Shown piece after piece: positions 36,232 through 47,325 of a stretch of DNA of 64,000 nucleotides; the stretch's first letter is position 1, and each line of letters starts with the position of its first letter. The position numbers and the translations under genes are program-made. The DNA is from Pyxicephalus adspersus (Eukaryota; Chordata; Amphibia; Anura; Pyxicephalidae): NCBI RefSeq assembly GCF_032062135.1, contig NC_092859.1:68748637-68812636 (forward strand), in the 5' to 3' direction. Below the pieces are notes generated by a model. The model worked only from the letters and a program-made list of their open reading frames with translations, was not told the origin of the DNA and searched no databases.

Positions 36232-36655
36232 ACAGTGAGTGTGTTCCTTCGAGGTTATCAGAATGGCCAGGGAGTGTGTTCCTTAGGGGTTAGCAGAATG
36301 GNNNNNNNNNNNNNNNNNNNNNNNNNNNNNNNNNNNNNNNNNNNNNNNNNNNNNNNNNNNNNNNNNNNNNNNNNNNNNNNNNNNNNNNNNNNNNNNNNNN
36401 NNNNNNNNNNNNNNNNNNNNNNNNNNNNNNNNNNNNNNNNNNNNNNNNNNNNNNNNNNNNNNNNNNNNNNNNNNNNNNNNNNNNNNNNNNNNNNNNNNNN
36501 NNNNNNNNNNNNNTGTGTTCCCTAGGGGTTAGTAGAATGGCCAGGGAGTGTGTTCCTTAGGGGGTAGCAGAATGGCCAGGGAGTGTGTTCCCTAGGGGTT
36601 AGTAGAATGGCCAGGGAGTGTGTTCCTTAGGGGGTAGCAGAATTGCCAGGGAATT
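36232..36655. repeat. 35-bp minisatellite surrounding an assembly gap
   Basis: The unit is CCAGGGAGTGTGTTCC followed by (C/T)TAGGGG..TAG(C/T)AGAATGG, 35 bp. About two units precede the gap and four follow. Right of the gap, units alternate between a CTAGGGGTTAGTAG and a TTAGGGGGTAGCAG type, giving a 70-bp higher-order period. The array was probably too repetitive to assemble. Confidence 0.9.
36302..36513. other. Assembly gap (N run, 212 bases) inside the minisatellite
   Basis: All N. Flanks on both sides are the same 35-bp repeat, so the missing sequence is almost certainly more units. Confidence 0.97.
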
Positions 36656-37448
36656 TTCCTCCCTCCCCTCTGCTTGACTTACCAGGAGGCTGGACTGAAC
36701 ACACCAATATTTATTAAATTTATTTAAACTCATAGGTGGAAATATTGAAGCTGCTATTGCAGAATACAGGGCTATCATTATTATCTTGACTTGAAAACTA
36801 GTAAATTGTTACAAATAAAATAAATCTAGTATGTAATCTGAACTTGTAAACTTGATTTGGTTAGGTAATGAAGGCATGGATCTTGCACCTTTAACAATAA
36901 GTCAGCTATAGCAATGCCTCTAAGATGACTAAAATGTTTCTCTTAGAAAAATAAATGTAATATTTGCTTTTTGTGAACTCCTAAGTCCACTTTTAGCTAC
37001 TTTACACCTGCTATTTAGACTTCATTTGATTTCCCATGCCCAGTGACTGTTTTGTTGATCAGACTGAAATATTCTTAATGTACACTAGCGACAGCTGAGA
37101 CTACATTTACCAAGCAGTTGTGCTGCATATCTCAAACCAAATGTGTTCAATTCAAGCAGGCAATACTAGAAGCTTCCAGCACCTGCTTAATCTTCATTTG
37201 CATATTCTTTGTAGCCAATTTAAAGAATATGCCTGAGTTAGGTTTATGAATATTAATAACAGACCACGGAGCTGCCAAAATCATTTTACTTTTTAGTATG
37301 TCTTAGTGTTGGAGGGAAACCAGTTTACAGAGAATCGAATAAATGTATAACACTGTTTGGTTGCCTTTTCTTTGCTGCTGCTCCGCCTTTATTGTTATTT
37401 ATGTATTTTGGCTAGAATGGTTTTAGCAGCATTCTGTAGAATGAAATA

Positions 37449-37481
<33 letters not shown>

Positions 37482-38180
37482 AGTGTACTATATTTGCATT
37501 AGACTTTTTCCATTAGGTACTGTACACTGTGTATGTATAATAAAAATGTAATAGCATCTAAAAGAAAAAACGTTCTTTCCTAGATGTAATGTTTAGAAAA
37601 GGTGAGTTTCCAAGCGTTTTGCTGTAAAAGTTAGTGCATGTTTATCCAGCAGAAATGTAAATTTTGTTCAAGGTGAGCTTTCCCATAGCTGCATGTTCGA
37701 TGGGGACTAAAGAAATTGTTGAATATAAAACTTACCACCACCCATAGTTTTACCTAAGCAGAGTTTGCATTACAGTGATTAGGGGTTTTCTTTGCAGATA
37801 CAGTTACATTTTCAGGACATTTACTGGTGCTAACATGCCAGTAAAAGGATTATTCTGCTATGCATGCATATATGGGTACATATTTTATATTTTGCTACTT
37901 GTGGCTGCTGTAGTTACTCTACAGAGGCCAGAACAAACCAACAGAACTTTGACCAAAATAATGTTTGCATTCGGGACAAACCAGAATTCAGAACTTTTGA
38001 ACAAAAGGCTAGAATCAAGCTAAAGTAAATTCTTTAGAAAAGAAGGTAGGATATAAGAGAAAGGAGGCTTTCTTTATGGCATTCAGTTTTTGCAGATAAA
38101 AACATTCAAATTTATTTACTAAAAAAAAAAACACAAAATATATAGAGATATTTTTACACATTACATACACGTATCAAATT
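36656..38180. other. AT-rich sequence with an (ATT)n microsatellite
   Basis: No gene recognised. (ATT)n occupies 37,449-37,480. An octamer ATTTGCAT lies near 37,196. Confidence 0.5.
37449..37480. repeat. (ATT)n microsatellite
   Basis: About ten tandem ATT units. Confidence 0.95.
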
Positions 38181-38189
38181 TTTCAAAAT

Positions 38190-38620
38190 CCAGGGCTCAT
38201 TTTACACATATAATAAGCTTAATAGTAATGTGTCACTGACTGTTAGAGTAACAAGAGCCATATGGTAAGTCTTCTTCCCGACACGTTTCACCTACTTGGC
38301 TTCTTCGGGGGATATGGAGACTTGTTCAAAAAGGGTTAACAATGGATCTTCCCACACGTGACACAGGTAATCAATGGAGAATCAATCTTGTGACATATCC
38401 TGACTGTGTAAAGTAAATATTTCAACCAATGGTGATTCATTAACTATTCAAAACTCCATTTCATGAATAGAGCATTGCATGAATAGCGAAAGGACCCAAG
38501 GCCCCAAATGCACTGCATTGCATGAATAGAGAAAGAACCCAAACAATAAATCCAGGGCCCATATAAGAGAGAGTTTCAAATGTCTCATTGCAAACAAACA
38601 GGTCTAGACTCCCATAAAAA
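38190..38620. repeat. Interspersed repeat with CGACACGTTTCACC motif and a 43-bp tandem pair
   Basis: The words CCGACACGTTTCACCTACTTGGCTTCTTCGG resemble a repeat common in amphibian genomes. GCATTGCATGAATAG.GAAAG.ACCCAA occurs twice, 43 bp apart, at 38,472-38,500 and 38,515-38,543. Class and limits are uncertain. Confidence 0.45.
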
Positions 38621-38750
38621 TGTAAGTAGATTATGTTGTCAATATATTATCTTGCTCTGTGGGTAGTTCTTGCATTCAGTGTTTATTATTTCTAGTGCCA
38701 TAGAATAAAGAGCAGTCTTTAAGTCATGAGACAGTAGTCCTGAAGTAATT

Positions 38751-38899
38751 AGACACATAAAGGATAAGGGGGAGGAACTGAGAAGAATAAATCTTTTTTT
38801 CATAGGCGGTAAGTACTAAGAGCCATGTGTCAACCCCTCTTCCTACTTACCAACAACAAAAAAAGATTTATTCTCCTCCCCCTTATCCTTTATATGTCT
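38751..38899. repeat. Foldback inverted repeat
   Basis: AGACACATAAAGGATAAGGGGGAGGA...GAATAAATCTTTTTTT at 38,751-38,800 has its inverse at about 38,850-38,899. The similarity continues inward through GGTAAGTA. The left arm has a short insertion, ACTGAGAA. The spacer is roughly 25-50 bp. Confidence 0.75.
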
Positions 38900-41800
38900 C
38901 AATACTTTGCTATGTCAAAAATGACTGTATTAAACTGTAGTTTGTTCTGGATTTTGGTTTAATATAAAATTATATAAATGTCCTTAAAGGTGTCAGCTAT
39001 TTTGTTAAAGTATATAAATTTGGTTCTCTTAGTCATTGCACGATTTGGGAATGGATAGGTCCTTATATGTGCCAGGTGTTTTGTTTTCCATAATATCAAT
39101 ATTCGTATTAGTATTGTATTTGTATTTAGTATTAGCATTTAAAAGAGAACATGCACACTGATAGTTAAAATCATTAAATCACAGCAAAAACCAAATTAAA
39201 GATCATCTGCTCCTGCTAACAGGTCTGGAGAGTGCTTTTAAAATGTGCACATGATTATTGCTTCTAAATATTAGGTGTTGGTTTAACTTGTTAAGAAAAA
39301 TATCTGTGGTGATATTTCTAATTAATGGGCGATAATGGAATATATGTTTAACGTGAAAAAGCACTAAAAGCATAAAACATTTGTAGCTATGTTTTTTCCA
39401 GAGGTTCAATGTAATCAATTCCAGCCGCTCAATACCTTTGGGTTATGTTATCTATAGAGAAGCAAAGTAGAGTCAGTAGGAAGAATACTGGGTAACCACA
39501 GAAAGAAAGGGATGATCAAGTAAAAGAAGTGGAGCTTGAGGCCTAGGCCTTGGATGATGCTGTCTGCATAACTTGAAAAAAAAGGTCAACAAATGGTTAG
39601 ATCTAATGGGCAAAGTGTGTATGGGAAAATGTAAAACGCACAGCATTCTGAGAAGGACACAGTGGTGTATCCAGTATTGAGCAAATAGAAAGATGATGAT
39701 GAAAATAATAAACAAGGAGCAATGTGAAAGCCAGTGGTGGACACAGGATAAGACTTAATAGTGGGTTGAGAAAGGAGAAGCAGCTAGTGGCAGGCAAATA
39801 ACAGAAGGTGCTAAAATTATTGGAGCCAGGAGAATTATCAACTAGTGATTGCAAAGAGGCAGATGCAAGGAGGAGGAGCTCACTCCAAAAAGGGTATAGG
39901 TATAAAGATTTTCAGGGGAACATTTAAAAACAATTAAAATAGATTGGAGCATTGGGTTAGTTTGGTCAAAGTAATATTTACTTTTCTCTTCTTGTTCTTC
40001 TCATTATTAATGGTAATAGACTGAATATGTAGTATATATGTATATGCCCTAAGCACATTACTGGATTATTCTATTTTCCTCTTTGTAAATTAGGTATATC
40101 TCTTTTCTTTTTTAATATCAGGGGTAATTTGGTGTACAAAAAGTATTTTTTTGCCCTTTTATCTTTCCTTCCTTATCTTCTTGCTATACCTGGCATAATA
40201 TTTATATATAATTGGAAGATTTGTCTTTGGGAGGGGAGTGCAAATGATGGCATATTCCATTCTCTGTTGCTATATTGTACTCTTTTTGCTATGTGTTCTA
40301 TAAACAAATACATAATACATATGAAACTATGAAATTTTTTTTATATCCGCAATAAAGCCCTTGACCATGAGTTTATCTGTTAGCAACAATGGCATTACTT
40401 ATAAATATACCATATATTTAGCAGCATGTGGCCTCTTTGACCAGATAAATGTAGATAGAAAATATTTCCACACACAACATAACATAAATTTACAGTGCAC
40501 AATTTCTTCTGCCTCATTTACAATCTATAAAGTGACCGAACTAAAAAGTTTGTATAACAACAGTGTTGATATTCAACACCAATCTTGGAATTGAAAGCTC
40601 AGAATATAATGAGGCTGTGTCTTTAGACAGCACAGCAAGCTGATACAGGCAAGTAAATTATCAGCATCTTTAAAATATAAACAGGAAACCAAGAAAACAA
40701 GATGATGAGTAATATGTCAGTGTCTTCAGGTAGTGCTTCTAGCAACTAGCTATACTTAACAATTAAGAAAAGGATTTCAGACAATTTAAATATGTATTTA
40801 TTCCAAAACATTAAATATATTTTAAAATTGGTGCTATAATTCCCTAAATCTTTATTAGCCCAATAATAACCATAACCCCCACCCTCCCAAAGTAAAATAT
40901 CAGGCTGATAGGTGGAGTACCAGCAGTCTATTATTTTGCACAATACTGTCATGCTTACATTATTAGGGCACTTGGACTTTAAAAATATGGTGTTCAAATA
41001 GGATTACAGTAAGAGAAGAATAGGTGGTGGACCTCACCACTGGCTTGATTTTCATGTTAGGATATTCAGGGCACATTTCTGATTGGTCATATTTGTAGTT
41101 GAACAACAACATATATTGAAAAAAAGTATTTTAAAGATTGTATAAAAACATAACACAAACCCTAGTTGACAAACATTGCTCTAAGCTATGTAGTCTATCT
41201 ACATACCTTTTGGCTTTCTGTTGCATTCACATATATCTTTGGCAAGTTTGATCATGTAATTTTGCATACATTGTAAGTTAAAATTGGCTTATCAATTTAG
41301 GAGCTCTTTGTAAAATCAGTTTTTTTTTTTCCTTTTTGTTGCACTTGCAGAAGGGCCACAAACAGGCCAGAATTTTTAAAAAATGAGCATTATCTAAGTG
41401 CTTAAGAACCACACTAAATTTACTACTACTACTACTACTACTCCTGATTAGTTCAGTTTTCTCACCCAGGGGATTTTTACTACCTGTTTTTATTTCTGGT
41501 TGTTGTGGTGTCTTTTTTAATGCTTGTCTGACATTTTGTTTTCAATTAGGTTACTGCTAAACTGTTTCCTAAAGCTCTAATAACAAGCAATGCAAGGTTG
41601 GCATGTTACATTTTATATCTTACATGCATTATTTGTTTACTAACCTACTCTCATGCTTCACTAAACATTATTTACCAAACTAGTCTCTTCATTTGTGATT
41701 TGTAAAATACATTATCAAGGATATTTTTCTTCCAAATAATGTTTCACAAAACAATTACCCTTGCAGTAGGAATATCTCCAAGAAGCTTTGCCTTCCTCAT

Positions 41801-42310
41801 TAAGTCCAAATGTTAATGACTTTTGTACAAAAATCTTGCATATTTGGTTTATTTTTAAATTGCAACCCAAGTGAGATAAATGCAATCTCGTTGTTTAACA
41901 GCAACTAATATGCTAGTTCTACAAAAACATGGAATAATTCAGTGCTGATGATGGCTGAATTAATGTGGTTAATCAGTGTGATGTCTACTTGCCAACCCAT
42001 CTTACAAATGTAATTTATAATGGACTTCAGAACATCTCTTACCACAAATTAAAAATACTTATATTGAGTCTAATAATTAAATCTTAAGTATTGAAATATC
42101 ATTCAATTTTCATTTGTACAAATCTCTTAAAAATGCAAAATGACCCATGTCTGAAGCTGAGAATCAGAGAGACACATTTAATAGTTAATTCATCTAAACT
42201 GCATTTAAGATTCATTCATGGAATCTTGCTGGCATAAATTTGTAATACTATCATAGGAAATCATAGGAAATATATAAATTTACTTGCGAAAGCCCAGCTT
42301 TCATAAAGAG
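38900..42310. other. AT-rich sequence with no recognisable gene
   Basis: (ACT)n microsatellite at 41,418-41,443. No domain-bearing frames and no delimited repeats. Confidence 0.5.
41418..41443. repeat. (ACT)n microsatellite
   Basis: About eight tandem ACT units. Confidence 0.9.
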
Positions 42311-42611
42311 TGAAACACTGGAGTAGCCCATCATGGAGTCCTAACAAGATCTTAAAAGTCCTTCTTGAGCAGTAATGTCATTTTAAAAAACCTTGTTAAA
42401 AAAACCCTAAAAATGTACTTGAATCTGCTGGCACATGATTTTTAAAATGTATCCTCCAATGCCAGCAAGACTGTGGCCTGGTCTGTTCTTTATTTAGTTT
42501 GTTAGTCCAGCCAACTAGTTTTCTGTTCTCCACTTACATGACATTACTGCTCAAGACTGAGGGACTTTTGAGATCCTGTTAGGACTCCATGATGGGCCAT
42601 TCCAGTGTTTC
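42311..42611. repeat. Long inverted repeat overlapping a hAT end
   Basis: The left arm 42,311-42,382 (GAAACACTGGAGTAGCCCATC...) and the right arm 42,538-42,611 are inverted copies. They differ by a few substitutions and one short indel. Arms include CATGGAGTCCTAACA and TTGAGCAGTAATGTCAT. The outermost 9 bases of the right arm are the first bases of the hAT element at 42,603. Confidence 0.85.
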
Positions 42612-42926
42612 TTAACCAGTGTTCCTCTAGTGGTTACCAGAGGAGAGCAATTTGGACCTCTCAGGTCAGGTAAACTGACACCAAGGTTGTTTTTGAATAT
42701 CTGTAAGAGCAGGGTGTTGTCTCACACAGGTAAATGTGTGGTAATTGTGGTGTTTAATTTTAAATGGACTTCCAAACTTTCCCATGGCCAGCAATGTAAG
42801 AGACACTCTTCCTACTGAACACGATGGTAATTTAATGTGGATATAGTAAATATTGCAGGTGTTCCTTAAGGCCTCAAAGTTATTCCTCAAAGGGTTCCTC
42901 CATGGTAAAAAGGTTGCAAAAGGCTA
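42603..42926. mobile_element. hAT-type MITE with perfect 8-bp target duplication
   Basis: It begins CAGTGTTTCTTAACCAGTGTTCC and ends AAAAGGTTGCAAAAGGCTA. GGCCATTC flanks both sides (42,595-42,602 and 42,927-42,934), the 8-bp duplication expected of hAT transposition. Same family as 30,708-30,969. There is no coding capacity. Confidence 0.9.
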
Positions 42927-42934
42927 GGCCATTC

Positions 42935-44689
42935 TGAAAGCTTTATGGACAGTGCCCTTGTCACCAGGAAGCACTATAGACACTACAGATCAGGCCTTCC
43001 CACACTACGGAGCAGAAAAAAAAGAAGACGCAGAACTTAGGATACCGTATTGCTGGGTTTTTAGATTAGATACACATTCTATAGAAACTATAGTATACTT
43101 GGAGGTAAAGGAGTTGGAAGGAGTGGAAGATGGAAGGTTAACACCACTGTAGAATAAAACTTACTGCTAATCTGAAATGTCTTGATTTCTCTTTTATATT
43201 TTGAAATATTGATGTAATGATGTAATTGAAAGATATTTGTTACACTGCAACATAATCCATTTTGAAGTTTTCCATTATCAAAACCCTACTGCCAGGTAAG
43301 GTGTAAATTAAAGTGGTATCTAAAAATTCCTAAATATTGTGCCCTCTACAAACATAGGCATTAATTTCTGCTGCCAGTGCTATTCATCTCCACTGTATTG
43401 CAAGGTAAGTCTCAGCTGAAGAATCTTCAAATTCTAACAACAGATTCCTGATTGGGGGGGAAGATTGGTGAGTAAAACTGTTGAGATTATTTTAAAAGCT
43501 TCAGCCCAAAAATGTCCAGTAGAAGCTATTTAGATCCGATTCTCATAGATTCATATAAATAAACTTGGGGGAGACTAACAAGGCTGAATACAGTACCTTC
43601 AAAAGGGGTCATGTTATAGGGGTGAGGGCTTAGGGCTGTCCTAGACCAAACATAAGAGTGTAGTTGAGCATATAGTAAGAATTCTGAAGGGGGTAGTTCT
43701 TTCGATTGGATTAAATGGTCAAGATTGAGAATGAATTTACCAAAATTCAAGTCGTCCACCCAGAGGAAACAGTTGCTCAGCCACCAGGGAACCTGGGTTT
43801 ACCCAAAGCAGAGTAAGAGGGGAGTGAGCCATATTATTTATCATTTATTAGATATCAAAGACAGTCAAGGTAGTAAACAACAAGCACAACTTTCTATCGC
43901 AGAGTCAATTCCTGTGACTGAAGATGAGAAAAATAGCCTATCATGTTTTATAACTGACTTTTTTGTATGTTTTCAGTAGCTATTAAATCCTTATATTATA
44001 AAAAATTAAATATTTGTCCACACAAACTGGAAAATCAGAAATATTAGCCTGTTTGTTTTGTGCAGAGAGACCTTTTTTTTCTGTTGCTTTTTTTCTTATA
44101 AATTCACAGTCATTCTCCAATGACTTTATTTGTACAGTTGTTTTTTCTTGACTTTTAGCCCTTAGACTTAAAAGTTAAGTCTCCAAAGTAAAAGCTTCAC
44201 CTTAAAGTTTGGTTTGCCACCTTTGTAACTACAGTGAAAATAATTTGAACAATGTTTGTCTCCTTCACCTAAAATACAGGGATGTGTGGTTTTCATATAA
44301 AAATGTATTAAAGAATATAGGCATCAGGCTTAGTTTGGAGAAAAACTCTAAACTTTGCGATCATCTGGGGATTTTTGTTCTCTCCTGATTGGATCCACAT
44401 AATTCTCATTCACATGTGTATATCAAGAGACAAGCTACAAGTTCACAAAGTGAAAAAAATGAAATGATGTAGTGGTGAGTTTACTTGCAAGACCATTTTT
44501 TTAAAAGTGTATGTAAACCTTTTTCCGTATGTTTGCCAACATTTTTCACTGTGTACATTCTTAAGCAAACGCTAAACTATTACCACTCATTTAGCAGAAT
44601 TGCAGTAAATCTGCTGTGCAAGCTTTCGCAGTTGGCCATTTATGTAGAACTAAACTCTAAAAATTGAAAAAAATTGTAACCAGGTGGGT
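42935..44689. other. AT-rich sequence with no recognisable gene
   Basis: Short frames without domains. No delimited repeat. Confidence 0.5.
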
Positions 44690-44889
44690 GCTTTATTGCA
44701 GAATAGATAGGCAATGTCTCTTTCTGCAATGAAAGAAAATTCTATTTGCCCGCACACATTTTTTAAAAACATTCACCTGTACCTTTTTCATTGTGGGCAC
44801 CACATCTTCTTTTGCTCCTCTTCCTGCTTCAAGATTCATGAAAGAGAGGCCCAGAGCAGGGTAGGCGGAGGGACGGCATGACAAAGTGC
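44690..44889. repeat. Probable frog interspersed-repeat fragment at the Ngaro left border
   Basis: The minus strand reads AATTTTCTTTCATTGCAGAAAGAGACATTGCC and ends in CAATAAAGCACCCACC, reminiscent of a common frog repeat. No second copy was found in this window, so the call is weak. Confidence 0.3.
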
Positions 44890-45065
44890 ACGTGCTGCCG
44901 GAGAAGATAGAAGGGGGGGGGAGTTCAGGATTGGATTTCAATAAACAGATAAGGGGACGGGGAGTGTAAGGTTAAAAGTTTAAGGGGAGGGGTGAAACAG
45001 ATAAAAGGAGAGGTTAACGGAGAGACAGCACATTTTTGGGAAAGAAGAAATTTTGGATAGGCATT

Positions 45066-45734
45066 ATGGAGTCAGTAGACGCATTAATGCAACAGCTTAG
45101 GGCTGCGGCCGCCTCACAAGGTGAGGCTTGGCTGCGGGATAGGGTAGCAGAGGCGGTTGGGGGGGTTAGCAGGGAAGGTCCTGTAGTTAGAGCAGAAGGG
45201 CTGCGGCCTCGGAGAGTTAGGGCTCCGGTGCGTCTAAGCCCTGAACCGTTTGGCAGAACTCAGTCTGGGAGCCCCGGTAGGGACCCTTCTGGCGGGACAG
45301 TGGGGCAACGCTTGCTCAGGTCTGCTTCCGGTCCAGGGAGGAATCCCCGTCGCCGGCGGAGTTCTGGTAAGGGGGCTGCGGCTGACAGGGAGCGTAGCCC
45401 CCATTCAGTCTCAGGTGAGGCCTTGAGAGGGGAGGCCTCTCCTGTAGCGATCCCCCTGCGTTCTGCAGGAAAACGAAGGAGATCACTTGAAGGGGGGGCT
45501 GTGGCTGGTGGGGGGCACGGCCCCCGCTCGCAGAGTACAGGGGTCCGGGAGGGATTTAATGAAGGGGGCTGTAAATTTGGGGCGAGCTGCAGATTTCGGC
45601 ATGAATGTTCCGGGTGTGGGGGTACCCACGGGCTCTCGCGGTGTTTTAAAGCCGGGGCAGGTAGAGGGGGTGATGCGGGTGGAAAAGGGGCTGACGCCGG
45701 TGAAAATAGAAAAGATGCGCCCCTTTTAAGGTAA
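45066..45734 (+). CDS. Ngaro ORF1 (gag-like) zinc-finger protein, core deleted
   Basis: 222 codons from the ATG at 45,066. An in-frame ATG exists at 45,036, but similarity with the second Ngaro copy (MEELDILMGQLRQAA there, MESVDALMQQLRAAA here) starts at 45,066. A basic, Ser/Pro/Gly-rich middle follows. A C-terminal zinc-finger pair has C169, C175, H179 and C181, C184, H188, C193, resembling a CCCH finger plus a CCHC knuckle for RNA binding. The first Cys expected in the CCCH finger is Arg. The particle-forming core kept in copy 2 is absent here. It probably lies outside a functional state, though the frame is open. It overlaps the RT frame by five bases. Confidence 0.75.
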   Translation: MESVDALMQQLRAAAASQGEAWLRDRVAEAVGGVSREGPVVRAEGLRPRRVRAPVRLSPEPFGRTQSGSPGRDPSGGTVGQRLLRSASGPGRNPRRRRSSGKGAAADRERSPHSVSGEALRGEASPVAIPLRSAGKRRRSLEGGAVAGGGHGPRSQSTGVREGFNEGGCKFGASCRFRHECSGCGGTHGLSRCFKAGAGRGGDAGGKGADAGENRKDAPLLR

Positions 45735-47325
45735 GTACCCGGATAGGGCGGCAGCCAGCGTGCTGGAAGCGGGGTTTGGGGAGGGTTTTTGGATTCCGAG
45801 CGATGTGGGGAGGGTGCCTAAGGAGGCTAGAAATTTGCAATCTGCTTTGCGTCATGCGGAGGTAGTGGCGGACAAATTGGAAAAAGAGGTGAGTATGGGA
45901 AGGATGAGTGGTCCTTTCAAGGAGCCACCGTTGGAAGGTTTGATTGTGTCACCGCTGGGCTTGGTGCCTAAGAAAGAGCCAGGTAAGTTTCGTCTGATTC
46001 ATCATTTGTCTTTTCCGCCGGGGGAATCGGTAAATGATGGGATTAGGCTGGAAGCTTGCTCAGTGGTGTATACTTCCATTGACGCAGCAATTTCGTGGGT
46101 GAGGAGATATGGGCGGGGTGCGCTGTTGGCTAAGGCTGACATTGAAGCAGCATTCCGCTTGTTACCTGTGCACCCGCAGTGCTTGCGTCTGCTGGGTTGT
46201 AAATGGGAGGGAGCTTATTTTGTAGATAGATGTTTGCCGATGGGTTGCTCCATTTCATGTGCGTTATTTGAAAAATTTAGCACTTTTGTGGAATGGGTAG
46301 TGCGGTTGGTGGCAGGAGTGGACTCAATCATCCATTATTTGGATGATTTCTTGATGATCGGTCCGGCGGGGAGTTCGGTTTGTCGGGTGTTGCTTGCTAC
46401 GTTGGAACATATTGCAGAGAAGTTTGGGATTCCATTGGCACGAGATAAGACAGAGGGTCCGAGGACGGTATTGACGTTTTTAGGAATTGAGTTGGACACG
46501 GTAGCCATGGAGAGTCGGTTGCCGCGGGAGAAGCTGATGGATTTAGTGGAAGAAGTGGTGAGGGGGTGTGGGCGGCGTAAGATGCGCTTACAGGAGGTGC
46601 AGTCCCTACTGGGAAAGCTCAATTTTGCGTGTAGGGTGATCAGGATGGGCAGAATTTTTTGCAGGCGTCTGGCGGCGGTCACGGCGGGGGTGAGATCGCT
46701 GTCCCACTATGTGCGGTTAAATAAGGAGGTACGGGCGGATTTGGGGGTTTGGAAGGAATTTTTGGAAACTTTTAATGGACGGGCATTGTGGCTACATGGG
46801 CCTGTGGAGGCGGTGGACTTGGATTTGTTCACTGATGCAGCTGGTGCTGCAGGTTTTGGTGCCTACTTTGGGGGAAAATGGTGTGCAGGGGTCTGGCCGG
46901 ATTCCTGGGTAAAAAGGGGTTTAGTGAGGGACTTAGTTGTTTTAGAACTGTTTCCCATTGTGGTGGCAGTTAAGTTGTGGGGGTCGGAGTTGGCTAACAA
47001 AAAAGTTCCGTTCCACTGTGATAACTTGGGGGTAGTGCAGGCGCTGAATAAGTTTTCAGTGTCTTCGCTACCTGCGGTTCGGTTGATGAGGCATCTGGTG
47101 TTTAAATGTATGCAATATAACATTTTTGTATTTGGGCGGCACATTCCGGGGGTTTGTAATGTTATAGCGGATGCTTTGTCTCGTTTGCAGTGGGACAGAT
47201 TTCGGGAGTTGGCGCCAGAGGCGGAGCAGTTCGGTTGCCCTTGTCCGGGTCAGTTGTGGGGTGGCTGCGGTGGAGGATCTGCTGAGGGTGAGGGGCTTAC
47301 GGGCAGGTCCTTTGTTGATGCATGA
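45730..47325 (+). CDS. Ngaro reverse transcriptase-RNase H
   Basis: An open frame without Met at its start. It opens after a stop at 45,727-45,729 with YPDRAAASVLEAGFGEGF, the usual Ngaro/DIRS beginning. Numbering from the GTG at 45,760, the polymerase has D127 in KADIEAAF, LPMGCSISCALFE at 159-171 and YLDD at 193-196. The palm acids are therefore intact. The RNase H domain follows, with D355/D359 in DLFTDAAG, E396 in VLELFP, D421 in HCDN and D471 in IADALSR. It would copy element RNA and degrade the template strand in cytoplasm or particles. No start codon in its first part suggests frameshift or splicing from ORF1. The last ~25 residues run out of frame at a deletion where the recombinase should follow. 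Confidence 0.88.
   Translation, partial: GKYPDRAAASVLEAGFGEGFWIPSDVGRVPKEARNLQSALRHAEVVADKLEKEVSMGRMSGPFKEPPLEGLIVSPLGLVPKKEPGKFRLIHHLSFPPGESVNDGIRLEACSVVYTSIDAAISWVRRYGRGALLAKADIEAAFRLLPVHPQCLRLLGCKWEGAYFVDRCLPMGCSISCALFEKFSTFVEWVVRLVAGVDSIIHYLDDFLMIGPAGSSVCRVLLATLEHIAEKFGIPLARDKTEGPRTVLTFLGIELDTVAMESRLPREKLMDLVEEVVRGCGRRKMRLQEVQSLLGKLNFACRVIRMGRIFCRRLAAVTAGVRSLSHYVRLNKEVRADLGVWKEFLETFNGRALWLHGPVEAVDLDLFTDAAGAAGFGAYFGGKWCAGVWPDSWVKRGLVRDLVVLELFPIVVAVKLWGSELANKKVPFHCDNLGVVQALNKFSVSSLPAVRLMRHLVFKCMQYNIFVFGRHIPGVCNVIADALSRLQWDRFRELAPEAEQFGCPCPGQLWGGCGGGSAEGEGLTGRSFVDA

Noticed and set aside
36232..36655. CRISPR-like array
   Set aside because: Units are contiguous without unique spacers and the sequence is a eukaryotic minisatellite.
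46335..47144. Minus-strand frames of 115 and 93 residues, and others opposite the Ngaro genes
   Set aside because: Shadows of the GC-rich RT-RNase H frame on the other strand.
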